From JAGQIB01 sp041393395 (GTDB lineage Bacteria > ARS69), in assembly GCA_041393395.1 (NCBI GenBank), contig JAWKKG010000004.1, positions 186,001 to 250,000 of the forward strand: a DNA stretch of 64,000 bases, in the 5' to 3' direction. Below, in pieces: positions 8,301-19,000 of the stretch. A program made the translations under genes and the position numbers. Each line of letters opens with the position of its first letter. Position 1 is the stretch's first letter. A model generated the notes under the pieces. The model was given only the letters and a program-made list of their open reading frames with translations. It was not told the DNA's origin and made no database searches.

Positions 8301-9840
8301 TCCGCAGCGCGGTGACCGCTTCTCGAACGTCCGCCACGACGAGTGAGCGCCGCCAGGGCAGCCGCTTGCGGCCGACCTGAAGCGTGTGGGCCACGTCGGC
8401 GAGGTCGAGATCCGGGTGCGCCTCGAGATGGTCGGCGAGGTTCGAGGTCGCGGTCCCGAGGGCGGTCTCCGTCGCGGCCGAGAGGACGAGCGTCTGCCGG
8501 CCGCGCGTGCTCGGAGCGCGGGGGGCCTCGGGGGATTCCTCGAGCACGACGTGCGCGTTCGTGCCGCCGATGCCGAACGAGCTGACCCCGGCCCGACGGG
8601 GCGCTTCGCCGATGGCTTCGAACGGCCGGAGCGAGGTGTTCACGAAGAACGGCGACCCCTCGAAGTCGATCTTCGGATTCGGTGTGCGGTAGTGGAGGCT
8701 CGGCACGAGCTCGCGATGCCGCAGGGAAAGCACGGTCTTCAGGAATCCGGTCGCGCCGGCGGCCGCGTCGAGGTGACCGACGTTCGTCTTCACGGAGCCG
8801 AGTGCGCACTTCGATCCGCTTCGACCCGAGCCTCCGAACGCCTGGGTGAGCGCTGCGACCTCGATCGGATCGCCGAGCGGCGTCGCGGTGCCGTGCGCTT
8901 CCACGTACCCGATCGTTTCGGGATCGACGTCGGCGGCTGCGAGTGCCTCGGAGATCACGGCCGCCTGCCCGTCGACGCTCGGTGCCGTGAACCCGATCTT
9001 CGCGCTGCCGTCGTTGTTGAGCGCGGACCCGCGGACGATCGCGAGGATCGTGTCGCCGTCGCGCTCGGCGTCTTCGCGTCGCCGCAGCACGACGACCGCG
9101 GAGCCGTTGCCTTTCAGCGTTCCGCTCGCGTTCGCGTCGAACGCGCGGCACCGGCCGTCCGGGGAGGCGATGTCGCCTTCCTCGTAGAGATAGCCGGTGG
9201 TCTGCGGGACGGTGATCGACACGCCGCCCGCTACCGCGACGTCACATTCGTGATTCAGCAGACTCTGTGCCGCCCAGTGGATCGCGACGAGACTCGTGGA
9301 GCAGGCGGTCTGCACCGTGAGGCTCGGGCCGCGAAGGTCGAGCCGGTACGAGACCTGGGTGGCGAGATAGTCCGGCGTGTTGCCGAGCGACGCCTGTGCC
9401 CCGAGTGCCTGAGCAGCGTCGGGCGTGGTCGCGAGGCAGGAGGAGTAGTACGTGCTCGGGCTCGAGCCCGCGAACACGCCGACTCGCAGTTCGTGACCCT
9501 CGCCGAGCAAGCCCGCGCTCTCGAGCGCCGTCCACACGTCCTCCAGGAACACGCGGAACTGCGGGTCCGTGAGCTCGGCCTCGCGCGGCGTGAACCGGAA
9601 AAGTCGCGCGTCGAACCGATCGACGTCCGCGATGTCGGCCGCGCGAAGCACGTACGCGGGATTCCTGAGCCAGCGTGCGGAGACGCCCGCGGCGCGAAGC
9701 TCGTCTTCGTCGAGATCGCGAATGCATTCGTCGCCGGCGCGGAGACGTCGCCAGAACGCGTCGACGGAGGGCGCGCCGGGGAAGCGACCGGCCAGCCCGA
9801 CGACGGCGAGGTCGAGGGTCGAGGCGGAATCGGGGGTCAT
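5341..9840 (-). CDS. Type I PKS module KS-AT-(degenerate KR)-carrier (1,499 aa)
   Basis: Adds one malonyl unit to the peptidyl chain. KS (about 10-435): active Cys180 in QTACSTS, His316 in EAHGTATPLGD, His356 in NVGHLDAAAG, so condensation should work. AT (about 520-830): GHSIGEY near 627 and HAFHS near 728, the signature for malonyl-CoA. A ketoreductase-like region (about 920-1330) keeps the Ser and Tyr (NVSS, SDYCAGS), but the nucleotide loop reads TGGAGELE instead of TGGxGGLG, the usual Lys is Arg (ILGPRLAAG) and the Asn four residues after Tyr is Ser, so reduction is doubtful. The carrier has NFLELGGNSLLAIQ near 1417. The tail EEIEDLSEDEIRAELE resembles the tail of the C-A-T protein and may be a docking element. 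ATG at 9840 has GGAG about 9 nt upstream. The stop overlaps the monooxygenase start (ATGA). The incoming chain comes from the 6,686-aa NRPS. Confidence 0.95.
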   Translation of the reverse strand: MTPDSASTLDLAVVGLAGRFPGAPSVDAFWRRLRAGDECIRDLDEDELRAAGVSARWLRNPAYVLRAADIADVDRFDARLFRFTPREAELTDPQFRVFLEDVWTALESAGLLGEGHELRVGVFAGSSPSTYYSSCLATTPDAAQALGAQASLGNTPDYLATQVSYRLDLRGPSLTVQTACSTSLVAIHWAAQSLLNHECDVAVAGGVSITVPQTTGYLYEEGDIASPDGRCRAFDANASGTLKGNGSAVVVLRRREDAERDGDTILAIVRGSALNNDGSAKIGFTAPSVDGQAAVISEALAAADVDPETIGYVEAHGTATPLGDPIEVAALTQAFGGSGRSGSKCALGSVKTNVGHLDAAAGATGFLKTVLSLRHRELVPSLHYRTPNPKIDFEGSPFFVNTSLRPFEAIGEAPRRAGVSSFGIGGTNAHVVLEESPEAPRAPSTRGRQTLVLSAATETALGTATSNLADHLEAHPDLDLADVAHTLQVGRKRLPWRRSLVVADVREAVTALRTPATGAQAPAHDERRGSRVAFLFPGQGAQYAGMVRTLAKEESRFRAVLDRCVDELTPRLGVDLRDLLMAAPDDAAANERLRDTALAQPALFVVERALAELWMSCGISPTAMAGHSIGEYVAAQLAGVFSLEDALRVVAERGRLMGSCPRGVMIAVPLSEAAVRARLAAHPGCALAVINGPAAVVVAGPEEDVARFETDLARDDIASRRLHTSHAFHSAMMDPILSEFEACLRTATLRAPEIPFVSNVTGTWITAERATSPRYWVDQLRGTVRFADDLAVLTEDPDRVLLEVGPGRTLSSAVRSVSPRATAIPSLPGATSGEDDARSFGEALGRLWAAGVDVDWRATHNPDAPGRIPLPTYPFERERAWVEPGAVATEPRGNEKNPDLSQWFWVPTWKRIRSVPRVRVDDSPWLVIGEDSGLAEELARCGEARGVRVFRARPAASAARAGDTVFDLDPTNDTHWLDVLNVLAAEGALPGRVIHLSCYEEDVASPVERGFHSLVSWWKAAGHHHSGEGIRFVVATRHLFDVTGESAAGPERAALIGFCRVAPQELPGTTCRLVDVANEAPADVARMLEAEMDAADTEPVVARRGGHRWAPAYESVRTDAAAEDVPGVRRDGVYVVTGGAGELEAELSRRLAAAGARSITWLSARGPTADLDLRGTEFVARDIAVTDSAALADALRVLRDRYGKIDAVFHTAGEIGGGMLQRQNRADADRILGPRLAAGDVARHLREGERLVNVSSTISATGVFGQSDYCAGSTYLEALALARRDGNPDIVTVGFGMTFWDRWTAAAGGGGDALLEELHAIREEIGITIEEGVEALWRALTLREPVVLVSPQDLDELVAESRAASMSDVLEGVGGVGGGAAAGSGDLRSDTERTVAAVWTELLGVPDVGRDDNFLELGGNSLLAIQLASRLRKTFDIDLAIASLFESQNLAQLAGAVDAALEERHASAEILRLLEEIEDLSEDEIRAELERGIDAGAGE

Positions 9841-9925
9841 CGGGGGACTCCAGCACCCGGGGGCCGCCGGAAGGGCCGGGAGAGCCGAGAAGGCCGAGAA
9901 GGAGAAGGAGCAGTGAGCGCGAGCG

Positions 9926-9955
9926 AGTGTCCCAAAGGGCTTTCCGGCGTGTCAA
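9926..9955 (-). promoter_or_regulatory. Candidate internal promoter for the PKS-monooxygenase-NRPS genes
   Basis: Within the 163-nt gap after the megasynthetase stop, the minus strand carries a perfect -35 hexamer TTGACA (9955-9950), an 18-nt spacer and a weak -10-like GACACT (9931-9926). Transcription would start about 80 nt upstream of the PKS ATG. The rest of the gap is a purine-rich stretch of GAAGG/GAGAAGG units (about 9870-9910) and the ribosome site. The -10 matches only half of the consensus, so this is a suggestion. Confidence 0.3.
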
Positions 9956-10003
9956 GGCGAGCCGGGCATTCGCCGCGGAATGTGAGCCTGGTGACTTTCG
10001 AGA

Positions 10004-13000
10004 TCATTCGGAACCTTCCCTTCCACCCGCACGGGCTCGGCGGGAAGCCCGCGCACGGGCGGCGTCGCGACGGTCGCGACCGCGATCGGCGCCGGAGGGC
10101 TCCGTCCCGGAAGACGGCGCCGAGACGTCGGCGGGTTGCGCGAGGCGACGGGCGAGCGTGGCCACGGTGGGATAGCGGAACAGCTCGACGACCGAGACGT
10201 CGGTGTCGAGCTCGGAACGAAGCCGGGCGTGAACTCGTGCGAGCAGCAAGCTATGCCCTCCGAGATCGAAGAAGTTGTCGTGGGCACCGACGGCCTCGCG
10301 GCCGAGAACGTCGGCCCAGATTGCGGCGACCCGGATCTCGAGGACGCCCTGCGGGGCCACACCGGCGACGTTCTCCGCCGCGGGTTCCGGGAGCCTCCGC
10401 CGATCGAGTTTTCCGTTCGCTGTGACCGGCAAGGTCTCGAGCAGAACCCAGGCGGCCGGTTGCATCCCGGCGGGGAGCCGCGACGCGACGTGCTCCCGAA
10501 GTTCGTCCGGAGACAGGAACGGGCGGCGGAGCGCCGGTACGGTTCCGGACGGCGGCGCTCCGACGTTCAGCACACGGCCCGAGCCGCGACGGACCGCATA
10601 GACGTATCCGAGTTCCGTGCGCGCCAGCAGCGGGTCCTGCTCGACGTGCACGTCGAAGCCGTGCTCCTCGAACATCGCGAGGATCGGATCCCGGTGCTCC
10701 GCGAGGTCGATCTCCACTACCGCCTGATCGATCCGCCCCCAGTCCTCGGGGCGGAGGCCGCGCAGCACGTCGAGCTCCGCCTTCTCCACGTTCACCTTGA
10801 GGTAGTGGATCCGGTCGACGCCCGAGTCCGCGATCAGATCGGAGAGCGCGCGCAATCGAACCGGGATCTCCTGCCCGGTGAAGCGCTCGTCCAGGAGTCG
10901 CTCCGCGTCCTCGGCAAGAGCCGCGGCGCCCTCCACGCCCTCGCGCGCCTGATTGCGCAGGAACGATTGCACCACGCCCTTCTCGGTGGCCGCGTCGGCA
11001 TACAGACCGGACAGCAGCGAGAAACCGGGGAAGAACGTGAAGCGCGCTTCGCGTTCCCGCTCCGCGAGGCCGTAGCCGAAACGTGTCGCATTCGGCGCGT
11101 ACGCGGCGAGGTTCGCATCGAGGATCGGATGCAGATGCGGGTTCGGCTCGAACACGAAGATGCGCGCCGGCCTCGCCACGAGGCTCGCGTACACCGAGAA
11201 CAGACCGATGTTGCCGCCGACGTCGAAGATCGTGTCCCCGTCCCGGATCGAGAGTCCGTGGCGCGTGTACGCGGCGAGCTCGAAGACCTCGCGATGGATG
11301 TAGTCGGTCTCGTTCCGGTTCAGTTCGGCCACGGCGAGACCGCCCGGCAGCTCGCGCCGGGCAACGCCTCCGATGGAGACGGAACGCGGCGCGCGCGGCG
11401 CGACGTACGCCACGAGCCGCCGGCCGGTGGTCGAATCGTCGTGGACGACCACCGCCACCTGCGTCACGTCCGGATGGGTCGCGATCGCCGCTTCGATCTC
11501 GCCGAGCTCGACGCGGAAGCCGCGCACCTTGATCTGCGCGTCGCGGCGACCGAGGAACTCGAGGCGGCCGTCGTCGAGCCAGCGCGCGCGATCTCCCGTG
11601 CGGTACATCCGGGCACCGGGTTCGTGCGCGAACGGATCGGGGAGGAAGCGCTCCGCCGTGCTATCCGGCCGCCCGACGTAGCCGCGCGCGACGCCCGTCC
11701 CGCCGAGGTGCAGCTCGCCGGCGACGCCCGGTGGCGTGAGGCGGCCCGCCTCATCGAGGACGTAGGCGCGGGCGTTCTCGAGCGGCACTCCGAGCGGGAT
11801 CGTCGCCCGGCCGACGTCATCCGGCGCGGAGTGCGCCGCGATCGCGCCGACCGTGGTCTCGGTGGGGCCGTAGTGATTCGCGACCACGAGCTCGGGGCGC
11901 GCCGCCCGGATTCGTGCGAGCAACGCACCGGACGTCGCCTCACCGCCGAGCACGAGCAGACGCCGCGGCAGCACGTCGGCGGGTGCGGGGCCGGCGAGCA
12001 GCGCCGCGAGATGCGACGGTACGATCTTCAGCGCGTCGATCCGGTGGGTCCGGAACAGGTCCGCGAGGCGCGGCGCGTCCAGCACGTCATCCGGCGAGAC
12101 GGGCAAGAGGCTGCCACCGCCCGCGAGCGCGCCCCACAGCGACGTGTGCCCGAGGTCCGCGGCCAGCGTGGACACGAGCGCGAAACGCCACCCGGACTCG
12201 ATGCCGAGGCGACGGATCACCGCTTCCGTGTACGTCGTGAGGGACCGATGCTCCACGCCGACCGGCTTCGGGCCTCCGGTCGAGCCGGACGTGTGGATCA
12301 GGTACGCGAGGTTCTCGGGCCGCGTCCGCCGTGGGAGCCGACCGGCCGGTCGCGCGGCGATGCGCGCCGCCTCGGCGTCGATCGCGAGCACGCGGAACGC
12401 CCGCCCCGCGAACGCCGTCGCGAAACGCGTCTCGGTGACGACGAGCTCCGCGCCGCACGCGGCCGCGAGTCCCGCGACGCGCTCCTCCGGGTCCGCGGGA
12501 TCGAACGGGACGTACGCGGCGCCGGTCTTGAGGATCGCGAGCATCGCCACGATCGCCTCGGGCGACCGCTCCAGGCAAAGCGCCACGCGACGTTCCGGGC
12601 CGGCGCCGAGCTCCGCGAGATGATGTGCGAGTCGGTTCGCGCGCTCGTCGACCTCGCGCGCGGAGATCGGAGAGTCGGGGGCGTCCGGACGAAGAAGCGC
12701 CGGAGCGTCCGGCGCCGCGTCGACCCGACGTTCGAACTCCTCGTGTACGAGCCCGCCGTTCGGAAGCGGGGCACCGGCCCGGCCGCGTTCGAGCAGCGAG
12801 GTCGCGGCCTCGTCGGAGACGAGAGAGAGGTCGCGGAGAAGTCGGTCCGGCGCGGCGACGACCTGGGACACGAGTGCGCGGAAGCTCGTCGCGAGGGTTG
12901 CCATCGTGGATTCGCGGAACAGGTCCGTGGCGTACTCGAGCCCGCCCTCGAGCCCGTCTTCGGTCTCGCCGAGAATCAGCATCACGTCGTACTTCGCGGT

Positions 13001-16000
13001 CTCGTTCTCGGTCTCGAACGGAGTGAGACGAAGCCCGGACACGTCGCGCGAGGAAAGCGACGTCTCTTGCAGCGCGAACGCGGTCTGGAAGATCGGCGCG
13101 CGATTCGTGACGCGTTCGGGGCGGAGCTCTTCCACGAGTCGTTCGAACGGAACGTCCTGGTGCGCGTACGCGCCGAGCGAGGCGTCGCGGGCGAGGGTGA
13201 GGAGGTCCCGGAACGTTCGAACGTCGCCGGTCGCGCGCACCCGAACCGGCAGCGTGTTGACGAAGAAGCCGATCAACGACTCGGCCTCGACCGCGCGACG
13301 GTTCGCGAGCGGCGTGCCGACGACCACGTCGTCCTGCCCCGACCACCGGCGGAGCGTCTCGGCCCATGCCGCGAGCAGCGCCATGTGCAGGGTGGCGCCG
13401 GCCGATCGCGCGATCGCGGCGAGTCCGTCGCGCACGGACGCGGGCAACGCGATCGGGAACGTGGCGCCACGAGCGGAGGCGACGTCGGGGCGGGCGTGGT
13501 CCGTCGGCAGCTCCAGCGCCTCGGGTGCGTCGGCGAGCGCGTCACGCCAGTACGCGAGTTGACGGTCGAGCTCACCGCCCTCGAGCCACGCGCGCTGCCA
13601 CGCCGCCCAGTCCGCGTAGTGCACGGGCAGAGGGGCGGGAGCGGGCGCCTGCGCGAGCCCTTCCGCGAGCTCGTTCCACAGGATGCGGAGTGACCAGCCG
13701 TCCGCCACCCCGTGGTGCATCACGAGCGACAGGACGTGCTCCCCGGGTCCGACGCGGAAGAGACGCGCCCGGAAAAGTGAATCCCGCTCGAGCGAGAACG
13801 GCCGCGACGCTTCCTCGGCCAGGCGTTCCTCGACCGCCGCGGGAGCCGTGCCCTCGAGACTCTCCACGGCGAGCCGGAAGGAGTCCGGCGGATCGAGTAC
13901 CGTCTCCGGTCCGTTGGGTCCTTCCACGAAGCGGGTACGGAGCGCCTCGTGCCGCGCCACGATCCTTTCCAGCGCGCGGGTCAGCGCGTCCACGTCGAGG
14001 ACTCCCTCGAGTCGAACGGCGGTGGGAAGATTGTAGGCGGCGGAGTCCGGATCGAGGCGCTGCAGGAACCACATCCGCTGCTGCGCATAGGAGAGACGTC
14101 GCCTCTCCGCGGCGGGAGCGACGTCGAGTGGCGGAGGGGCAGGGATTCCGCGCGCGGCGGAGATCGCGGCCGCCAGTCCGCGCGGCGTGGGGGCCTCGAA
14201 CAACGCGCGCAGGGGAACCTCCACTCCGAGCTCGCGACGTACCCGGCTCAGCACCCGGGTGGCGAGCAGCGAGTGTCCGCCGAGTGCGAAGAAGTCGTCC
14301 GCGACCCCGATCCGATCGATCCCGAGCGCGTCGGCGAGAAGCGCCGACGCCAGTTCCTCGTCCGGCGTGCGAGCGGATTCATGGCCCACCGTCGCGGCCC
14401 AGTCCGGCTCCGGCAGCCGGCGACGGTCGATCTTTCCGCTCGGCGTGAGGGGAAGCGCATCCATCGCAACGAACGCGGACGGCACCATGAACTCCGGGAG
14501 CTCCGCGGCCACCCGCGCTCGCAACGCCTCGCCGTCGGCGCGTGTACCCGGCATCGGCTCGATCCAGGCGCACAGTCGCGACGCACCGGCGTGCGTGCGC
14601 GCGTCCACCGCGACGGCACGGATCGAGGGATCCCGACCGAGCACGGACTCGATCTCGCCCGGCTCGACCCGGTACCCGCGGATCTTGACCTGCCGATCCG
14701 CGCGGCCGAGGAACTCGAGCGCGCCATCGGGACGGAAGCGGACGAGGTCGCCGGTGCGGTACGCCCGAGCCCCCGTTCCGCCGGAGGCGTGCGGAAGGAA
14801 ACGTTCCGCGGTGAGCTCCGGTCGATCGAGGTAGCCGCGCGCCGGCGCCTCGCCGCCGATCACGAGCTCTCCCGCGGCTCCGAGCGGCACCGCGCGCCCG
14901 GCGGCATCGAGCACCGAGACCGGCACGTTCGGGAGGGGGGTTCCGATCGGCGGCAGCTCCGGCCATTCGGACGGCGCGCCCGAGAGCGCGTGAGCCGTGG
15001 CGACGTGCGTCTCCGCCGGTCCGTACTGGTTCACGAGACGACACGTCGGGCAGCGCCGGAACCACTCCATGATCGCGGGCGTCAGGCGCAGCTGCTCGCC
15101 GGCCGTGTTCACCTCGCGGAGTGTCGCCGGATACCGGTTCGCGGCGAGCGCCGCCTCCGCGAGCTGGTTCAGAGCGACGAACGGGAGGAAGAGTCTCTCG
15201 ATTCGTTCGTCCTCGAGGATCGCGAGCAGACGGGACGGATCGCGGCGGTCCGCGTCCGGGACGAGCACGAGCTCGCCGCCCGCCGTGAGCGTGGCGAAGA
15301 TCTCCTGACAGGAGACGTCGAACGAGATCGACGTGTACTGCAAGGTGCGCGGCGCGCGATCTGCACCCGAGTCCTCGCGCTGCCACGCGAGCAGGTTCTC
15401 GAGCGCGCGGTGCGTAAGAGCGACGCCCTTCGGCTCGCCGGTGGAACCGGAGGTGTAGATCACGTACGCCACGGAGTCCGGGAACGGGCCGCGACCGTCC
15501 ACGCGCTCCCGGGGGGTGGGGGCCGAAGCGAGGTCCGCGAGGGCGAGCGTAGTCCCCTGGCGCGCGTCGGCCGCGAGGTCGGCGTCCGGTCGATCGGTGA
15601 TCACGAGTTGCGGTTGCGCCTGCGCCAGTACCTGGCGAGTTCGCGCGCGCGGATACTCGGGGTCGATCGGGACGTACGCGGCGCCGGCCTTCCACGTGGC
15701 GAGTACGGCGGCGATCAGATCGAACGAGCGTTCCAGATGGAGCGCCACGCGCGACTCGGCGCCGACACCGCGCGCCCGGAACGTCGCGGCGAGTCGGTTC
15801 GAGCGGTCGTTGAGCTCCCCGTAGGACAGGGTTCGCCCGCGGAATCGGAGGGCCGGCGCCGACGGTCGCTCTCGCACGCGGGCCGCGAACTCGAGGAGGA
15901 TGGCGGGCGCTTCCCGTTCGCTTCGATCCGCGTTCCAGTCGCGCTCGGCCAGAACCCGGTGGGAGGGCGGGAGCGCGTCCTGGGTCGCGAGCGGCACGTC

Positions 16001-19000
16001 CGGTGCCGAGAGCGCGCCGTCGAGCAGCCACAGGAAGGACTCCGCGAAGCGCTCCACGGAGCGTGGGTCGAAGCGATCCGTGGCGTAGACCAGGAGTCCC
16101 TCGAGGTCCCCGTCGCCGGAGCCGCGGCGCCCTTCGGCCGTCTCTCGCGTTTCCGAGTCGGAGAGGAAGAGGGAGAGATCGAACAGCGCCGTGCCCGTGC
16201 TCGGCTCCTCGAAGCGGAGGCGAAGACCCGGGAGTTCCACCGTATCGACGGGCGCGTTCTGCAGCGCGAAGAACACCTGGAACAGCGGGCTCTGCCCGAG
16301 CCGACGTTCCGGATGGACCACTTCGACCACGCGCTCGAAGGGAACGTCCTGATTCGCGTGAGCCGCGAGCGCGGTCTCGCGCACCTGCCGCACGAGGCGC
16401 CGGAAGTCGATCTCGCGCGGATCGACGTCCACCCGGAGCGCGAGCGTGTTCACGAAGAAGCCGATGAGCGGCTCCGCCTCCGACGTCCGTCGGTTGGCGA
16501 CGGGAGTTCCCACCGCGAAGTCGCTCTGCCCGGACCAGCGGGCCAGGGCGAGGGAGTATCCCGCGAGCAGCACCATGTGCGGCGTCGCGCCCTCCTCGCG
16601 CGCGAAGTCCTCCAGTCGACGTCGGAGCGCGGCCGGCACCGTGAACTCCAGCGATCCGCCGGTGCCACTCGGGCGCGCCGGGCGCGGACGATCCGCCGGC
16701 AGATCGAGCGCCGGCACGTCGGCGAGGTGCGACTTCCAGTGCGTGAGCTGACGATCCGCCTCGCCGCTCGCGAGCCACGTGCGCTGCCACGCGGCCCAGT
16801 CCGCGTACTGGACGATGAGCGGAGGAAGGGGATCCGGCCGTCCCGCGACGAACGCCGAGTACAGCTCGCCGAGTTCGCGGACCAGCACGGCGAGTGACCA
16901 ACCGTCCGCGCAGATGTGATGCACGGTGACGAGGAGCGAATGTTCCTCGGGCCCGAGTCGGAACAGGCGTGCGCGGAGGAGGGGCGCGCGCCCGAGATCG
17001 AAGAGTGCGCCGGCCTCCTCGTGCTCGAGTCGGGCGCGGATCGCCTCGCGCTCACGCGCCGGCTCGGATGTGAGGTCGACGACCGGCAAGGGAAGCGGTG
17101 CGGCCGCGTCGACCCGGGTCTCGGGACCGTCCGGTCCCTCCACGAAGCGGGTGCGAAGCGACTCGTGACGCTCCACGAGCGCGTCGAGAGCGCGGCGCAA
17201 TGCGTCGACGTCGAGGCGACCGGAGAGTCGCACCGTGGTGGGGAGGTTGTACGCGGCGCTGGCCGGCTCGAAGCGGTCCAGGAACCAGAGCCGCCACTGG
17301 GCGGAGGAGAGACGTCGCCGTTCGTCTTCCGGCGCCCGGACCACCGGTGGGAGCGCCGTGCGTTCCCCGGCGCCGATCGACTCCGCCAGCGCGCGCACGG
17401 TGGAGCGCTCGAACAGCGTGCGCAGCGGGATCTCCTGCCCGAGCGATGCGCGCAGGCGCGAGATCACGCGGACCGCGAGCAGCGAGTGACCGCCGAGCGC
17501 GAAGAAGTCGTCCGTCGCGCCGACGTTCGCGACTCCGAGTACGTCCGCGAACGCCTCCGCCACGGCGGTCTCGGCCGGAGTCGCGGGCGGCTCGCGATCC
17601 TCGCCCGCCGTCCACTCGGGCACGGGCAGTCGACGTCGATCGACCTTGCCGTTCGGGGAGAGGGGGACAGAATCGATCGACACGAAGGCGGAGGGAATCC
17701 ACGCGGCCGGCAGCGTATCCCGCAGCCGGACGCGGGCCGCGGTGACGTCGAACGCACTTGCCTCGTCCGGCACGACGTACGCCGCCAGTCGCGACGTTTC
17801 GCCCGCATGTACCACGACCACCGCCGTGCGCACGCCGGGCAACGCCTGCACCGCGGACTCGATCTCGGCGAGCTCCACGCGCTGTCCGCGGATCTTGATC
17901 TGATCGTCGCCGCGCCCCGCGAACACGATGCTGCCGTCCGCGAGTCGACGCGCGCGATCACCCGTGCGGTACATCCGCGCTCCGGGGGCGCCGAAAGGAT
18001 CCGGCACGAACTTCTCGGCCGTTCCGTCCGGGCGGCCATGGTAACCCCGCGCGACGCCGGGGCCGCCGAGATACAGCTCGCCGAGCACTCCAGGCGGCGT
18101 GGGTTCGAGGTTCGCGTCCAGCACGTGGGCGGTCGCGTGCTGGAGCGGCTCACCGATCGGCGGGCTCGCGCCGGTGGCGCCGCCGGCGGGAACGAACCAG
18201 CATGTCGAGTCGATCGCCGCTTCCGTCACGCCGTACGAATTCGCGAGACGGGTCTCCGGTCCGAAGATCTCCCGGAACGAGTCGATCTCGGCCGACGTCC
18301 ACGCGTCGGACCCCACCGCCACGACGCGGAGGCTGTCGAGCGGGCGGCCGGTGCGACGCGCGTACGGGACCAGACTGCGGAGCACGGCGGGCACGAACTC
18401 CGCGAACTCCGGCCGCTCCCGCTCCACGAGCTCGAACAACGCGGCCGGATCCAGCATCCGCTCGCGCTCGCAGAACACGAGGGTCGCCCCCGAGCCGAGC
18501 GCGCGGACCACGTCACCGGTGCACACGTCGAACGCCGGACTCGCCATCTGCAGATGACGGCCGAGATGCGGCAGATCGTAGAGCCGCTCCCAGGCGTCGT
18601 ATGCGGAAGCGAGCGCCTCGTGCGAGATCATGACGCCCTTCGGCCGCCCCGTGGTGCCGGACGTGTAGATCACGTAGGCGAGCGACGCGGGCGCGGGATC
18701 GTGGTGCGGGAGGGAGGCGCCGGCAGCCGGCACGTCGCGAAGGGAGAGACCACGGAGGTCGTCGCCGTCGACGAGCGAAGCGGTCTCGGGTGTGCGCAAC
18801 ACGACGTTCACGCCGGCATCGGCGAGGATGTCCCGGATGCGCTCGCGCGGGTGGTCCGGATCGAGCGGCACGTACGCCGCGCCGATCTTCCAGGCCGCGA
18901 GGATCCCCACCAGGAGCTCCGGGGATCGCTTCGCGCACAGTCCCACGCGCGCTTCCGACCGGAGGCCGGCTTCGCGGAGCGAGGTCGCGACGGTGTCGGA

